Source: DATADW01 sp963733905 (GTDB lineage: Bacteria > Actinomycetota > Acidimicrobiia > Spongiisociales > DATADW01). From it: a stretch of 64,000 nt of DNA. Position 1 is the stretch's first letter. Each line of letters opens with the position of its first letter. The notes beneath the pieces are model-generated. The model was not told the DNA's origin. It saw only the letters and a program-made list of their open reading frames with translations, and searched no databases. Both the position numbers and the translations under genes were made by a program. This document shows positions 47,269 to 56,728 of the stretch, piece by piece. Where the stretch lies: positions 49,779 to 113,778 of the forward strand of contig CAVTEU010000011.1 of assembly GCA_963733905.1 (NCBI GenBank), written 5' to 3'.

Positions 47269-47624
47269 ACCCGGCTCCCTTCCGCACTGGCCACCTTGAG
47301 GTCGGCGACGAGCTGGCGAAAGGGCAGGGCGAGAGCCTCTGCCGAAATGATCACCACAACATCCATCCTCACCGGCAAATTCACCTCTGTCAGCGCTGCC
47401 CGTATCCGACGGCGCGCCCGGTTGCGCCGAACCGCGTTGCCGACACCACGGCCTGCGACCAAACCGACCCTGGTGTGCTCAGTGGCACCCGTGGCGGCAA
47501 TCACCGTGACCGGGCCCCGCTTGCGACGCCGTCCCGAGTCCAGTACCCGCCGGAAGTCGCGGCGAGCGGGGAGCGAAGGGTAGGGCCGCCGCTCAGGCGG
47601 CGAGTCGCTTGCGGCCCTTGTCAC
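47265..47624 (-). CDS. rnpA: Ribonuclease P protein component
   Basis: A 119-residue protein subunit of RNase P. LPARRDFRRVLDSGRRRKRG, RVGLVAGRGVGNAVRRNRAR with the RNR motif and RIRAALTEV are typical. No start codon exists closer to the conserved LPARRDF, so GTG 47624 is used, which overlaps the end of rpmH by 32 bases. Confidence 0.92.
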   Translation of the reverse strand: MTRAASDSPPERRPYPSLPARRDFRRVLDSGRRRKRGPVTVIAATGATEHTRVGLVAGRGVGNAVRRNRARRRIRAALTEVNLPVRMDVVVIISAEALALPFRQLVADLKVASAEGSRV

Positions 47625-47727
47625 GCCGGTTCTTCAGGATCGATCGGCCGGCGCGGGTATGCATGCGGTGACGGAAGCCGTGCCGCCTCTTGCGGCGTCG
47701 GACCTTTGGTTGGTATGTCCTCTTCAT
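47593..47727 (-). CDS. rpmH: 50S ribosomal protein L34
   Basis: A 44-residue ribosomal protein, MKRTYQPKVRRRKRRHGFRH through RDKGRKRLAA, clear L34. ATG at 47727. The upstream gap carries a TTGACA/TAACCT promoter. It begins the rpmH-rnpA-yidD-yidC-jag unit. Confidence 0.96.
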   Translation of the reverse strand: MKRTYQPKVRRRKRRHGFRHRMHTRAGRSILKNRRDKGRKRLAA

Positions 47728-47765
47728 GAAAAGCTCGGCGAGGGCCGGGGAAATGGGGAACTGCG

Positions 47766-47795
47766 AGGTTACGGAAAGGCTCGTCACATTGTCAA
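47766..47795 (-). promoter_or_regulatory. Predicted rpmH promoter
   Basis: On the minus strand TTGACA (47795-47790), an 18-base spacer, and TAACCT (47771-47766), about 40 bases upstream of the rpmH start. Close to the sigma-70/SigA consensus. Confidence 0.6.
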
Positions 47796-47966
47796 AGGCG
47801 GAAGCTGTGAACCGGCTCGCGAGAAATGCCGCTAGGTCGCGAAATGAGGCTCCGGGTCGATATGGGCATCGGATTCCCCAGGTTCCGCGGGCGCAGGTCG
47901 CACCGACCAGGCATTTCGCCCTCGTTCCGCTGCCGTTCACCACCCGTAAACCGATTTTTGTCTCTC

Positions 47967-47996
47967 TTGAGAGGCCCCGGCGGCGCTACCTACACT
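47967..47996 (+). promoter_or_regulatory. Predicted dnaA promoter
   Basis: TTGAGA (47967-47972), 18 bases, TACACT (47991-47996), about 140 bases upstream of the dnaA start. Leaves a long leader that contains the DnaA-box pair, consistent with DnaA autoregulation. Confidence 0.5.
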
Positions 47997-48073
47997 CGCC
48001 GCCCGACTTAGTTCGGGGGGCACTTCCCCAAGGGCCGGCGGGGGAGCCGTCGACCTGGAGAGCACGATTCCGG

Positions 48074-48094
48074 TTCTCCACAGCGTGTGGATAG
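48074..48094. promoter_or_regulatory. Facing pair of DnaA boxes
   Basis: TTCTCCACA (48074-48082) and, inverted, TGTGGATAG (48086-48094), separated by three bases. Each matches the TTATCCACA consensus at eight of nine positions. They lie 45-65 bases before the dnaA start codon. Confidence 0.6.
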
Positions 48095-48138
48095 GTATGT
48101 GGACATTCGCGGGCCGGGTGTCCGGGGAGGGAGGCGGA

Positions 48139-49524
48139 ATGACGGAAAGTGCTCAGCCCGGCGACGGCTGGAATCTGTTCCAGGACATCCTCAAGGCAAA
48201 TGTCACACCGATCACCTGGCAGACGTGGCTTCGGCCATTACGGAGCGGGGATAGTTCCCAAGCTGCTGTGACGGTCCTGGCGCCGACCGATTTTCATCTG
48301 CGTTGGCTGATCGAGAAATACGGAGACCTGCTCCAAGAAGCGGCCTCCGCCAGCTACGGCCCCGGCGTGGCACTCCACCTCGAGGCCGACCCGGAGTCTC
48401 CGCGAAACGCCGACCTCGACCTCGACGAGGCGGCGGACCTCGATCATGTAGTTGTCCTCCCATCGGCGATCAACGGCAACGGCTCGCCACCGGTCAGCGG
48501 GTGCCGGCTGGTGGGCAAGTACCGCTTCGAGAACTTCGTCGTCGGGCCCTCCAACCGCTTTGCCAATGCGGCCTGCATGGCGGTGGCCGAGCAGCCGGGC
48601 AGCCACTACAACCCGCTCTTCATCTTTGGCGGTGCCGGACTGGGCAAGACCCACCTCCTCAACGCCGTCGGTCACGCCGCCCTCGAGCTCTATCCCGGTT
48701 GCGTGGTGCGATACGTGTCGTCGGAGAACTTCTTCAACGAGTTCATCGATGGGATCAGACGCAAGAGGATGGACGAGTTCAAGCACCGCTACCGGACGAC
48801 CGACGTGCTGCTGCTCGACGACGTGCAGTTCTTCGAAGGGAAGGAGCAGATCCTCGAGGAGTTCTTCCACACCTTCAACAGCCTCTACGAGTCGGGCAAG
48901 CAGATGGTGCTCAGCTCCGATCGGGCGCCTCGCAACCTGTCGACGCTCGAGGACCGGTTGCGCAGCCGGTTCGAGTGGGGTCTGCTCACCGACATCCAGC
49001 CTCCCGACGTCGAGACCCGGCTCGCCATACTGCGGAAGAACCTCGAGCACTCGCCCCATACCGTCCCCGAGGACGTACTCCTCTTCATCGCCGAGCACGT
49101 CCCCGACAACGTGCGCGAGCTCGAAGGGGCGCTCACCAGGGTCACCGCCTATGCGGTCCTCACCGGTGAGCGCATCGACCTCGACATGGCGGGGGACGTC
49201 CTCCAGGACCTGATACCTACAGTCGAGGCACGGCCGCTCTCGCCGGCGGACATCATCTCGACCGCCGCCGCTTCCTATGGCTACACGCCGGCGGACCTGA
49301 CCGGCCCGAGCAGGCGTCAGCCTTTGGTGACGGCCCGTCAGATAGCCATGTACCTGTGCCGGGAACTGACCAATCTCTCGCTACCCAAGGTCGGTGCCCT
49401 CTTCGGAGGCAGAGATCACACGACCGTCCTCTACGCAGTTGAAAAGGTAAAGCGGCTCATCCAGACCGACAGAGACATCTTCGAGCGGGTCACCGCCTTG
49501 TCCCAGCTCCTGAGGACAACATGA
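48139..49524 (+). CDS. dnaA: Chromosomal replication initiator DnaA
   Basis: A 461-residue AAA+ initiator. Domain I (residues 1-90, WNLFQDILKANVTPITWQTW), a short acidic linker, the AAA+ core with Walker A FIFGGAGLGKTHLLNAVGHA, Walker B TTDVLLLDDVQFFEGKEQIL, sensor region VLSSDRAPRNLSTLEDRLRS with the Arg finger, and domain IV with the DnaA signature ALFGGRDHTTVLYAVEKVK. ATG 48139 has GGGAGGCGG upstream; an earlier in-frame ATG (48085) lacks one and overlaps the DnaA boxes. Intact. Confidence 0.96.
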   Translation: MTESAQPGDGWNLFQDILKANVTPITWQTWLRPLRSGDSSQAAVTVLAPTDFHLRWLIEKYGDLLQEAASASYGPGVALHLEADPESPRNADLDLDEAADLDHVVVLPSAINGNGSPPVSGCRLVGKYRFENFVVGPSNRFANAACMAVAEQPGSHYNPLFIFGGAGLGKTHLLNAVGHAALELYPGCVVRYVSSENFFNEFIDGIRRKRMDEFKHRYRTTDVLLLDDVQFFEGKEQILEEFFHTFNSLYESGKQMVLSSDRAPRNLSTLEDRLRSRFEWGLLTDIQPPDVETRLAILRKNLEHSPHTVPEDVLLFIAEHVPDNVRELEGALTRVTAYAVLTGERIDLDMAGDVLQDLIPTVEARPLSPADIISTAAASYGYTPADLTGPSRRQPLVTARQIAMYLCRELTNLSLPKVGALFGGRDHTTVLYAVEKVKRLIQTDRDIFERVTALSQLLRTT

Positions 49525-49712
49525 CCACCATCCCCAGCTTCCACTTCGGCGCGGCTTCTCCTGGGGAGAACGGCACCGTCGCCCACACCCCACGGTGGAT
49601 GGCATGACGGCTCCACGACTACCCAAATGGGACTTCTCCACCAATCCACAGCCCCCTACGGCTACTACTACGGTTCGAGAAGGACTACAGAAGAAGCAGG
49701 GAAGGAAACAGG
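49525..49712. other. dnaA-dnaN intergenic region, candidate unwinding site
   Basis: A 188-base gap. Near its right end: TTCTCCACC (49634) and CAATCCACA (49642-49650), both DnaA-box-like; then a GC cluster; then CTACGG and CTACTACTA (49656-49670). Box, GC cluster and CTA trinucleotides in this order resemble the DnaA-trio unwinding element described in Bacillus oriC, which also lies between dnaA and dnaN. Not obviously AT-rich afterwards. Confidence 0.5.
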
Positions 49713-50802
49713 GTGCGCATCAGAGCCGAGCGTGACGACCTCGCCGACGTGTTCGCCAGGGCCAACCGGGCGGTGGGCACCCGATCGGCTTTGCCGATAC
49801 TCCAAGGACTGCTCTGCGAAGCCGTGGGTTCCACGTTGCGGGTGACCGGGACCGATCTCGAGATGACGGTGCGGACCTCGACCGAGGTCGAAGTCCGTGA
49901 GGAGGGCCGGATTGTCATCCAGGCGAAGCTTGCCGCAGAGGCGGTTCGCAAGATGCCTCCGGGTGCGATCACTCTCGGTGTGTCCGACGGCGAGGTGGAG
50001 ATCACGGGGAACGGACCCCGGTTCAGCCTCCGGCAGATGGCGGTTGACGACTTCCCCACCGTGGGGGATGAGGTGGCTGGGACCGGCCTGAGTGTCGATG
50101 GCGACGCCATCGCGGCAGCCATCGCCCAGGTGGCGGTGGCGGCGTCATCGGATGCGGCTCGCCCTCTGCTCACCGGTGTCCTGTTCGAGGCGGGCGAGGA
50201 TGGCGGCACCCGTTTGGTGGCTACCGATTCCTACCGACTGGCGGTGCGCGACCTCTCAGGGGTGGAGTTGGAGGGGAACGGTCTGGTGCCGGCCAGGGCC
50301 CTGCGTGAGTTGGGTAGGACGATCGGCGCCAGCAAGGTCCAAATCGGTATCCACCCCCGTGAAGCGGTGTTCTCCTCCGATCGGGGGCATCTCTGGGTCC
50401 GGCTGATCGAGGGAAGCTTCCCCAAGTACCGCTCCCTGCTGCCCGAGAGCTATCCGAACCGCATCGAGCTGGCCAAGGAAGCGCTCCTCGAGGCGTTGGG
50501 GCGGGCATCACTCGTGGCGGAGGATCACATCCCGGTGCGTATGCGGTTGATGGAGGGCGGCGCCGAGATCACCGTGACCCGTCAGGACGTCGGGGGTGAG
50601 GCGGAGCATCTCCCAGGCGACTACGAGGGCAGCGACGAGGAGGTCCAGGTGGCGTTCAACCCCCGGTATCTGACCGAGGGTGTGGCCGCAATCGAAGGGG
50701 AACGGGTACAGGCTCGAGGTGATCGACGGTCTCAAGCCGTGCGTGATATCCGGGGTGGGGCACTCCGACTTCCTCTACCTCCTGATGCCGGTCCGGGTGT
50801 GA
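49713..50802 (+). CDS. dnaN: DNA polymerase III beta sliding clamp (one frameshift)
   Basis: About 363 residues in three clamp domains. RIRAERDDLADVFARANRAV, FSLRQMAVDDFPTV, LVATDSYRLAVRDLSGVEL, LIEGSFPKYRSLLPESYPNR and VAFNPRYLTEGVAAIEG. One surplus base in a G run near 50700 hides the true ending VISGVGHSDFLYLLMPVRV with stop 50800-50802. GTG 49713 with AAGGAAA upstream. Confidence 0.93.
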
Positions 50803-50844
50803 GTCGAACCCCCAAGGGCGCACCAACAGTCCTCCCAGGTTGAG

Positions 50845-51933
50845 GTGCGGCTGGCCTGGCTCGACCTGGCGAACTTCCGTTCGTACTCCGCGTTGCACTG
50901 GGAGCCCGACCCCGAGGTGAATGTGATCGTCGGCCCCAATGGTGCCGGAAAGACCAACCTGTTGGAGGCGATCGGTTACCTCACCACCCTGCGATCGCTC
51001 CGAGGTGCCGGGGACGATGCCGTGGTCCGCTCCGGAGAACAGGCGGCGGTGGTGAGGGGCGAGACCGAACGGGGCGACTCCACGGCGCTGGTCGAGCTCG
51101 AGATCTCGGCCCGCGGGCGCAACCGGGTCCTCGTCAACAAGCGCAGACCCAACCGGGTCGCCGACCTGCTGGGCGAGGTGCGTGCCGTCACCTTTCTCCC
51201 CGATGACCTCGACCTGGTCAAGCGAGGGCCGGCACACCGTCGCCAACTGCTCGACGATCTGTCCGTCCAGCTCAACCCCACCGCTGCCCTTGATCTGTCC
51301 GAGTTCGAGCGTGCTCTCCGGCAGCGCAACAGCCTCCTCCGGCAGTCCCATGGCCGTGACCCCGATCCGGTGACCCTGGCCGTTTGGGACACGAGGATGT
51401 CGCAGGCGGGTGCCAGGGTGGTGTTGAGACGACGGGCGGCGATGTCCGCAATCGCAGCCCGTGTGACCGACAGCTACGAGCAATTGGCAGGCGAGCGCAC
51501 CGAGGTCGGGATGAGCTACCAGACCACCTGGGGTGATGGCGACGACGAGACGTCGGTTGCCCGAGCCTTGGAGGAGGCGCTGGAGAGATCACGCCGCGCC
51601 GACCGCGACCGCCGCACCACCACGGTGGGGCCGCATCGTGACGAGCCGCTGCTCTTCATCGGCCGCCGGCCGGCTCGCACCCTTGCCAGCCAGGGAGAGC
51701 AACGGACGCTGGCCCTCTCGCTACGACTGGCCGCCTTCCGGGCGGTGGCAGATGTGATCGGCGAGCAACCCCTTCTGCTGTTGGACGACGTCTTCTCCGA
51801 ACTCGACATGGGGCGGGCCACCGCCCTCAGGGCGGCTCTTCCTGTTGCTCAGGTGTTCGTGACGACCGCCCGCGACGAGGAGGTGCCGATCGCCGGCCGG
51901 CGTTGGGACGTCACCCCGGGGAAGGTGGCATGA
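50845..51933 (+). CDS. recF: DNA replication and repair protein RecF
   Basis: A 362-residue SMC-like ATPase that loads RecA at gaps. LAWLDLANFRSYSALHWEPD, Walker A VNVIVGPNGAGKTNLLEAIG, ALVELEISARGRNRVLVNKR, FLPDDLDLVKRGPAHRRQLL, the signature ASQGEQRTLALSLRLAAFRA and Walker B PLLLLDDVFSELD. Intact. Its stop overlaps the DUF721 start by ATGA. Confidence 0.95.
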   Translation: MRLAWLDLANFRSYSALHWEPDPEVNVIVGPNGAGKTNLLEAIGYLTTLRSLRGAGDDAVVRSGEQAAVVRGETERGDSTALVELEISARGRNRVLVNKRRPNRVADLLGEVRAVTFLPDDLDLVKRGPAHRRQLLDDLSVQLNPTAALDLSEFERALRQRNSLLRQSHGRDPDPVTLAVWDTRMSQAGARVVLRRRAAMSAIAARVTDSYEQLAGERTEVGMSYQTTWGDGDDETSVARALEEALERSRRADRDRRTTTVGPHRDEPLLFIGRRPARTLASQGEQRTLALSLRLAAFRAVADVIGEQPLLLLDDVFSELDMGRATALRAALPVAQVFVTTARDEEVPIAGRRWDVTPGKVA

Positions 51934-52232
51934 CCGATCCTGTCCGTTTCGATGCCGCCCTGGCCAATGTCCTCCGCCGATTGGGGATGGCCCCGGTCGA
52001 GGTCCTGGTCGACCTCGGGGAGCATTGGGACGAGATCGCCGGTGCCCCCTGGGTCGGTGTGTCCCGGCCGGTGGTGCTGCGCGACGGCGAGCTGGTCGTC
52101 GAAGCGATGTCTGGCCCTGCTGCCGGTCTGTTGCGCTACGCCGTGGGGGACCTCCACCGACGGCTGGACTCGAGGCTCGGTCCCGGGATCGTGGACCGGA
52201 TCGCCGTCCGGCTCCCCGGTCGTCTGCCATGA
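51930..52232 (+). CDS. dciA: DciA / DUF721 family protein, likely helicase loader
   Basis: A 100-residue protein of the DUF721 family, which in several lineages is DciA, the loader of replicative helicase. RFDAALANVLRRLGMAPVEV, WDEIAGAPWVGVSRPVVLRD and EAMSGPAAGLLRYAVGDLHR carry the KH-like fold pattern. It keeps the recF-DUF721-gyrB order of Actinobacteria. The N-terminal part is shorter than in mycobacterial Rv0004. Confidence 0.82.
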   Translation: MTDPVRFDAALANVLRRLGMAPVEVLVDLGEHWDEIAGAPWVGVSRPVVLRDGELVVEAMSGPAAGLLRYAVGDLHRRLDSRLGPGIVDRIAVRLPGRLP

Positions 52233-52266
52233 GCGGCACCTCTGGCAGAGCTCGCGAAATGCCACC

Positions 52267-52302
52267 TGGACACGGGAAACGGCTAGACTTACAAGCGTGT
52301 AA
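52267..52302 (+). promoter_or_regulatory. Possible gyrB promoter with small hairpin
   Basis: TGGACA (52267-52272), 16 bases, TTACAA (52289-52294), about 75 bases before the gyrB start. The -10 overlaps a short inverted repeat TTACA-AGCG-TGTAA. Weak prediction. Confidence 0.35.
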
Positions 52303-52368
52303 AGCCCTTCCGGAGCGGCACTTTTCGCGCCCGTTCCGTCGAATCGGCCGCCACAAGAAGGAGCCCGC

Positions 52369-54286
52369 TTGACCGCCGCCAACCGCGCCTCGGAGACCTA
52401 CGCAGCCAAGGACATCAAGGTCCTGGAGGGTCTCGAGGCAGTACGCCGCCGACCCGGGATGTACATCGGTACGACCGGTCCCCGCGGCCTGCATCATCTG
52501 GTTTGGGAGGTGGTCGACAACTCGGTCGACGAGGCCATGGCCGGGTTCTGCACCCGGATCGACGTGACGCTCCTCGCCGATGGGGGGGTTCGGGTGGTGG
52601 ACAACGGGAGGGGCATCCCGGTCGACCGCCACACCAAGACGCGTGAGTCGGCTTTGACCACGGTGCTCACCACGCTCCACGCCGGCGGGAAGTTCGATGC
52701 CGGCGCCTATCAGGTGTCCGGTGGTCTCCACGGTGTCGGTGTCTCGGTGGTCAACGCCCTCTCCGTCCGTCTCGACGCCGATGTGCGGAGGGACGGCTTC
52801 GCCTGGACGCAGAGCTTTGTCCGCGGCCGGCCCATCGGCCCCGTCGTCAAGGGGAAGCCGGCCAAGCGGAACGGTACCCATATCACCTTCTGGCCCGACC
52901 CGGAGGTCTTCACCGAGACCCTCGAGGTGCAGTACGAGACGGTGGTATCGAGACTGCGCGAGCTCGCCTTCCTCAACCGTGGTCTCGAGATCACCCTGGT
53001 CGACGAGCGCGACGACGAGCAGGCGCCCGAGACGTTCCTCTACCGGGGTGGCCTGGTCGATTACGTACGGCACCTCAACACCACACGTGAACCATTGCAT
53101 CCTCACGTGATCGACCTCTCCGACAGCTCGGAGGATGCCGAGTTGGAACTGGCGATGCAGTGGACCCAGACCTACAACGAATCGGTCCTGTCTTTCGCCA
53201 ACAACATCAACACCCACGAGGGTGGGACCCACGAGGAGGGGTTCCGCAAAGCGCTGACCAATGCGGTCAACACCTTCGCCCGTTCCAAGAACCTCCTCAA
53301 GGAGAAGGACGAGAATCTGATCGGGGAGGACATCAGGGAGGGACTCACCGCGGTCCTCTCGGTCAAGGTTCGCCAGCCCCAGTTCGAAGGGCAGACCAAG
53401 ACCAAGCTGGGGAACACCGAGATCCGGAGCTACGTCGAGCGGGCGCTCAACCGGGTGCTTCCCGAGTGGCTCGACCGCTACTCGCCCGAGGCGCGTCAGA
53501 TCGTCGATAAGTGCATCAACGCGGCGAGAGCGCGGGAAGCGGCGCGCAAGGCTCGCGAGCTCACCAGACGCAAGACAGCCCTGGAGAGCGCCAATCTCCC
53601 CGGCAAGCTGGCCGACTGCTCGTCACGCGACCCCGGCGAGAGCGAGTTGTTCATCGTCGAGGGCGCCTCCGCCGCCGGGCCGGCGAAGCAGGCGAGGGAT
53701 TCGGAGATCCAGGCGATCCTCCCCATCAAGGGGAAGATCCTCAACGTGGAGAAGGCGCGGCTGGCCCGCGCCCTCCAGAACGAAGAGGTGCAGGGGATCA
53801 TCACCGCCGTGGGGACGGGGATCGGCGAGGAGTTCGACATCGGGAAGGCGCGGTACCACAAGGTGATCTTCCTCACCGATGCCGACGTGGACGGTGCCCA
53901 CATCCGGACCCTGCTCCTCACCCTCTTCTTCCGCCACATGCGGGGCATCATCGACGCCGGCTACGTGTTCGTCGCCCAGCCACCGCTCTACCGGGTGAAG
54001 GCGGGGTCGAAGGTCCATTACCTCAAGGACGACGCCGCACTCCAGGCCTTCAAGGTGGACCACCCCAAGGTGCAGCCGACCCGGTTCAAGGGTCTCGGCG
54101 AGATGAACCCGCCCGAGTTGTGGGATACGACGATGAACCCGGCGACGAGGACGGTTGCTCCGGGTCGAGATGGAGGACGCCGCCAGGGCCGAGGAGATCT
54201 TCTCCACGCTCATGGGCGACGACGTGGCCGACCGCAAGGCCTTCATCCAGCACAACGCAAAAGACGTCCGCTTCCTCGATATCTGA
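52369..54286 (+). CDS. gyrB: DNA gyrase subunit B (frameshift near C-terminus)
   Basis: About 639 residues. GHKL ATPase: RRRPGMYIGTTGPRGLHHLV, VWEVVDNSVDEAM, VVDNGRGIPVD, LHAGGKFDAGAYQVSGGLHG; TOPRIM: VEGASAAGPAKQARDSEIQA and FLTDADVDGAHIRTLLLTLF; then RFKGLGEMNPPELWDTTMNP. A shift near 54163 recovers LRVEMEDAARAEEIF and NAKDVRFLDI. The TOPRIM catalytic Glu (431) is kept, but the usual EGDSAGGSA is EGASAAGPA, with Ala433 at the quinolone-region Asp. TTG start. Next gene gyrA. Confidence 0.93.
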
Positions 54287-54289
54287 GCC

Positions 54290-56728
54290 ATGACCGAGCG
54301 ACCACCTGAAGAGCCCATCCAGGGCGAGATAGACATCAACGACGAGATGGCGCAGTCGTTCGTCGACTACGCCATGTCGGTCATCGTGTCGCGGGCGCTA
54401 CCCGACGCCCGCGATGGGCTCAAGCCGGTGCAACGCCGCATCATCTACTCGATGTTCGAGAGCAACATGGGCCCGACGACGGCGCACGAGAAGTGCGCCC
54501 AGGTCGTGGGTGACGTGATGGGTCGCTACCACCCCCACAGCCAGGACGCCATCTACGAGGCGCTGGTGCGGATGGGCCAGACCTTCTCGGTGCGCCACCT
54601 ACTCATCGACCCCCAAGGCAACTTCGGCACGGTCGATGACCCCCCGGGGGCGATGAGGTACACCGAAGCGCGCCTCTCCGAACTGGCTATACGGCTGCTC
54701 GATGGGATCGATGAGGACACGGTCGACTTCGCCTCCAACTACTCGGGAAAGAGGAACGAGCCGACCGTCCTCCCTGCCCGGTTCCCCAACCTCCTCGTCA
54801 ACGGCGCACAGGGGATCGCCGTGGGGATGGCCACCAACATCCCTCCGCACAACCTGGGAGAGGTGATCGACGCCTGCATCCACGCCCTGCACCATCCCGA
54901 CGCCGCTCCCGAGGACTACCTCCAGTTCGTCAAAGGTCCGGATTTCCCCACGGGGGGATACATCGTCGGGACCGCCGGGGTGAGACAGGCGCTGCTCACC
55001 GGGCGTGGGTCGGTGCGGATGCGGGCCGTGGCCGACGTCCAGGAGATCCGCAAGGGGCGGACCGGGATCGTCATCACCGAGACCCCCTATCAGGTGTCGC
55101 ACGACCGGGTGATGGTCAAGATCGCCGACCTGGTCAACGACAAGAGGATCACCGGGATCGCCGACGTGAGGAACGAGTCCTCCGACCGGGTTGGGACGAG
55201 GTTGGTCATCGAGCTCAAGAAGGACGCCGTACCCCAGGTGGTCCTCAACCAGCTCTTCAAGAACACCCAGCTCCAGGAGACCTTTGGCGTCAACACGGTG
55301 GCCCTGGTCGACGGCATCCCACGCACTCTTGGCGTGGCCGAGATGGTGGGCCACTACCTCGACCACCAGATGGAGGTCATCGAGCGCCGCACCCGCTACC
55401 GCCTGGGCAAGGCGAAGGACCGGGAACACATCGTCGAGGGCCTCGTCATCGCGGTGGACAACATCGACGAGGTGGTCCAGATAATCCGCTCCTCGGCGGA
55501 CACCGGCGAGGCGCGCAACCGGCTCCAGGAGACATTCGCTCTCAGCGAGATCCAGGCCCGCGAGATCCTCGACATGCCGCTCCGCCGGCTCACCGCGCTC
55601 GAGACAGACAAGTTGCGCCAGGAACTGGCCGAGCTGCGCGAGCTGATCGCCGAGTTGGAGGCGATACTCGCCGATCCTGCCCGGCGCCGGGCCATCATCG
55701 AGTCCGATCTGATCGAGGTGAAGCAGAAATTCGCCGAACCGCGTCGCACCCGGATCATCCCCGACGAGGCCGAGCTTTCGCTGGAAGATCTCATCGCCGA
55801 CGACGAGCTCATCGTCACCGTCTCGCAGACCGGCTACGTCAAGTCGGTCCCGGCGTCGACCTACCGCGTCCAGGGGCGGGGTGGCCGCGGAATCAGGGGC
55901 GCCGAGGTGACCGGGGAGGACGTGGTGGCCCACATGGTGCACACCACCGCCCACGCCTATCTCCTCTTCTTCACCAACCGGGGACGGGTTCACCGGGTCA
56001 AGGCACACGAGGTACCGCGCCAGAGCAGGACGGCACGTGGGGTGCTGGCCCAGAGCGTCCTCCCTCTCGAGCCGGAGGAGCGGATCGAGGCGGTCATCGA
56101 CACCCGCGACTACGAGACCTCCCGGTTCCTGGTCATGGTGACTCGAAAGGGGATGGGGAAGAAGACCCCATTCCGGGAGTACGAGTCGCGCAACGCCACC
56201 CTGGTGGCGATCAACCTCCAGGACGGTGACGAGTTGGTCGACATCCACACCACCAACGGGGAGAACGACCTCCTCGTTTTCACCCGCGATGGCATGGGTA
56301 TCCGGTTCTCGGAGGGCAACCTGCGACCCATGGGGCGCGCCACCCAAGGCGTGCGCGCCATCAGGCTCCGCCCCGACGATGAGGTGGTGGCGGCCACCTC
56401 TGACGACAAGGGGGCCGAGGTGCTTTTGTTGACCACGGCCGGCTATGGGAAGCGCACCCGGATGGATCAGTTCCGCCGTCAGACGCGTGGCGGTTATGGG
56501 GTGAAGGCGATCAAGCTGACCAAGCACCGCGGCCGGCTCATCGCCGTCAAGGCCGTGGAACCCGGAGCAGAGGTAGTCGCTGTCTCCTCGGGCGGGGTTG
56601 TGATGAGGACGGCGGTGGATCGGATAAGTCGCCAGAACAGAGATGCCACCGGGGTGAGGGTCATGGCCATGCCCGCCGGCAGCAGCCTGGCGGCGGTGTC
56701 CGTGGTCGACCCCGAGGTGGAGGAGTAG
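54290..56728 (+). CDS. gyrA: DNA gyrase subunit A
   Basis: 812 residues, intact. INDEMAQSFVDYAMSVIVSR, ARDGLKPVQRRIIYSM, catalytic Tyr in PGAMRYTEARLSELAIRLLD, FPNLLVNGAQGIAVGMATNI, and the beta-pinwheel C-terminal domain with a GyrA box-like RVQGRGGRGIRGAEV. The quinolone region reads GRYHPHSQDAIYEALVRMGQ, so Ser84, Gln85, Asp86 and Glu90 stand at E. coli Gly81, Asp82, Ser83 and Asp87. The GNFGTVDDPPGAM loop is the short actinobacterial form. Starts three bases after the gyrB stop. Confidence 0.95.
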   Translation: MTERPPEEPIQGEIDINDEMAQSFVDYAMSVIVSRALPDARDGLKPVQRRIIYSMFESNMGPTTAHEKCAQVVGDVMGRYHPHSQDAIYEALVRMGQTFSVRHLLIDPQGNFGTVDDPPGAMRYTEARLSELAIRLLDGIDEDTVDFASNYSGKRNEPTVLPARFPNLLVNGAQGIAVGMATNIPPHNLGEVIDACIHALHHPDAAPEDYLQFVKGPDFPTGGYIVGTAGVRQALLTGRGSVRMRAVADVQEIRKGRTGIVITETPYQVSHDRVMVKIADLVNDKRITGIADVRNESSDRVGTRLVIELKKDAVPQVVLNQLFKNTQLQETFGVNTVALVDGIPRTLGVAEMVGHYLDHQMEVIERRTRYRLGKAKDREHIVEGLVIAVDNIDEVVQIIRSSADTGEARNRLQETFALSEIQAREILDMPLRRLTALETDKLRQELAELRELIAELEAILADPARRRAIIESDLIEVKQKFAEPRRTRIIPDEAELSLEDLIADDELIVTVSQTGYVKSVPASTYRVQGRGGRGIRGAEVTGEDVVAHMVHTTAHAYLLFFTNRGRVHRVKAHEVPRQSRTARGVLAQSVLPLEPEERIEAVIDTRDYETSRFLVMVTRKGMGKKTPFREYESRNATLVAINLQDGDELVDIHTTNGENDLLVFTRDGMGIRFSEGNLRPMGRATQGVRAIRLRPDDEVVAATSDDKGAEVLLLTTAGYGKRTRMDQFRRQTRGGYGVKAIKLTKHRGRLIAVKAVEPGAEVVAVSSGGVVMRTAVDRISRQNRDATGVRVMAMPAGSSLAAVSVVDPEVEE

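Larger units (their letters stand above)
47728..48138. other. rpmH-dnaA intergenic region, part of the origin
   Basis: A 411-base gap between divergent rpmH and dnaA. It holds the two promoters listed here and a pair of DnaA-box-like sequences near its right end. No protein or RNA gene is seen. In many Actinobacteria oriC lies in the dnaA-flanking gaps. Confidence 0.6.

Noticed and set aside
50690..50802. Programmed frameshifting in dnaN
   Set aside because: No slippery heptamer plus stem-loop is evident, and the same type of break occurs in dozens of genes; an indel in a G run is simpler.
54599..56527. A 642-codon open frame antisense to gyrA, and many other long antisense frames
   Set aside because: High-GC codon bias leaves few stops on the opposite strand; the sense strand encodes a fully recognisable GyrA and the antisense products match nothing.
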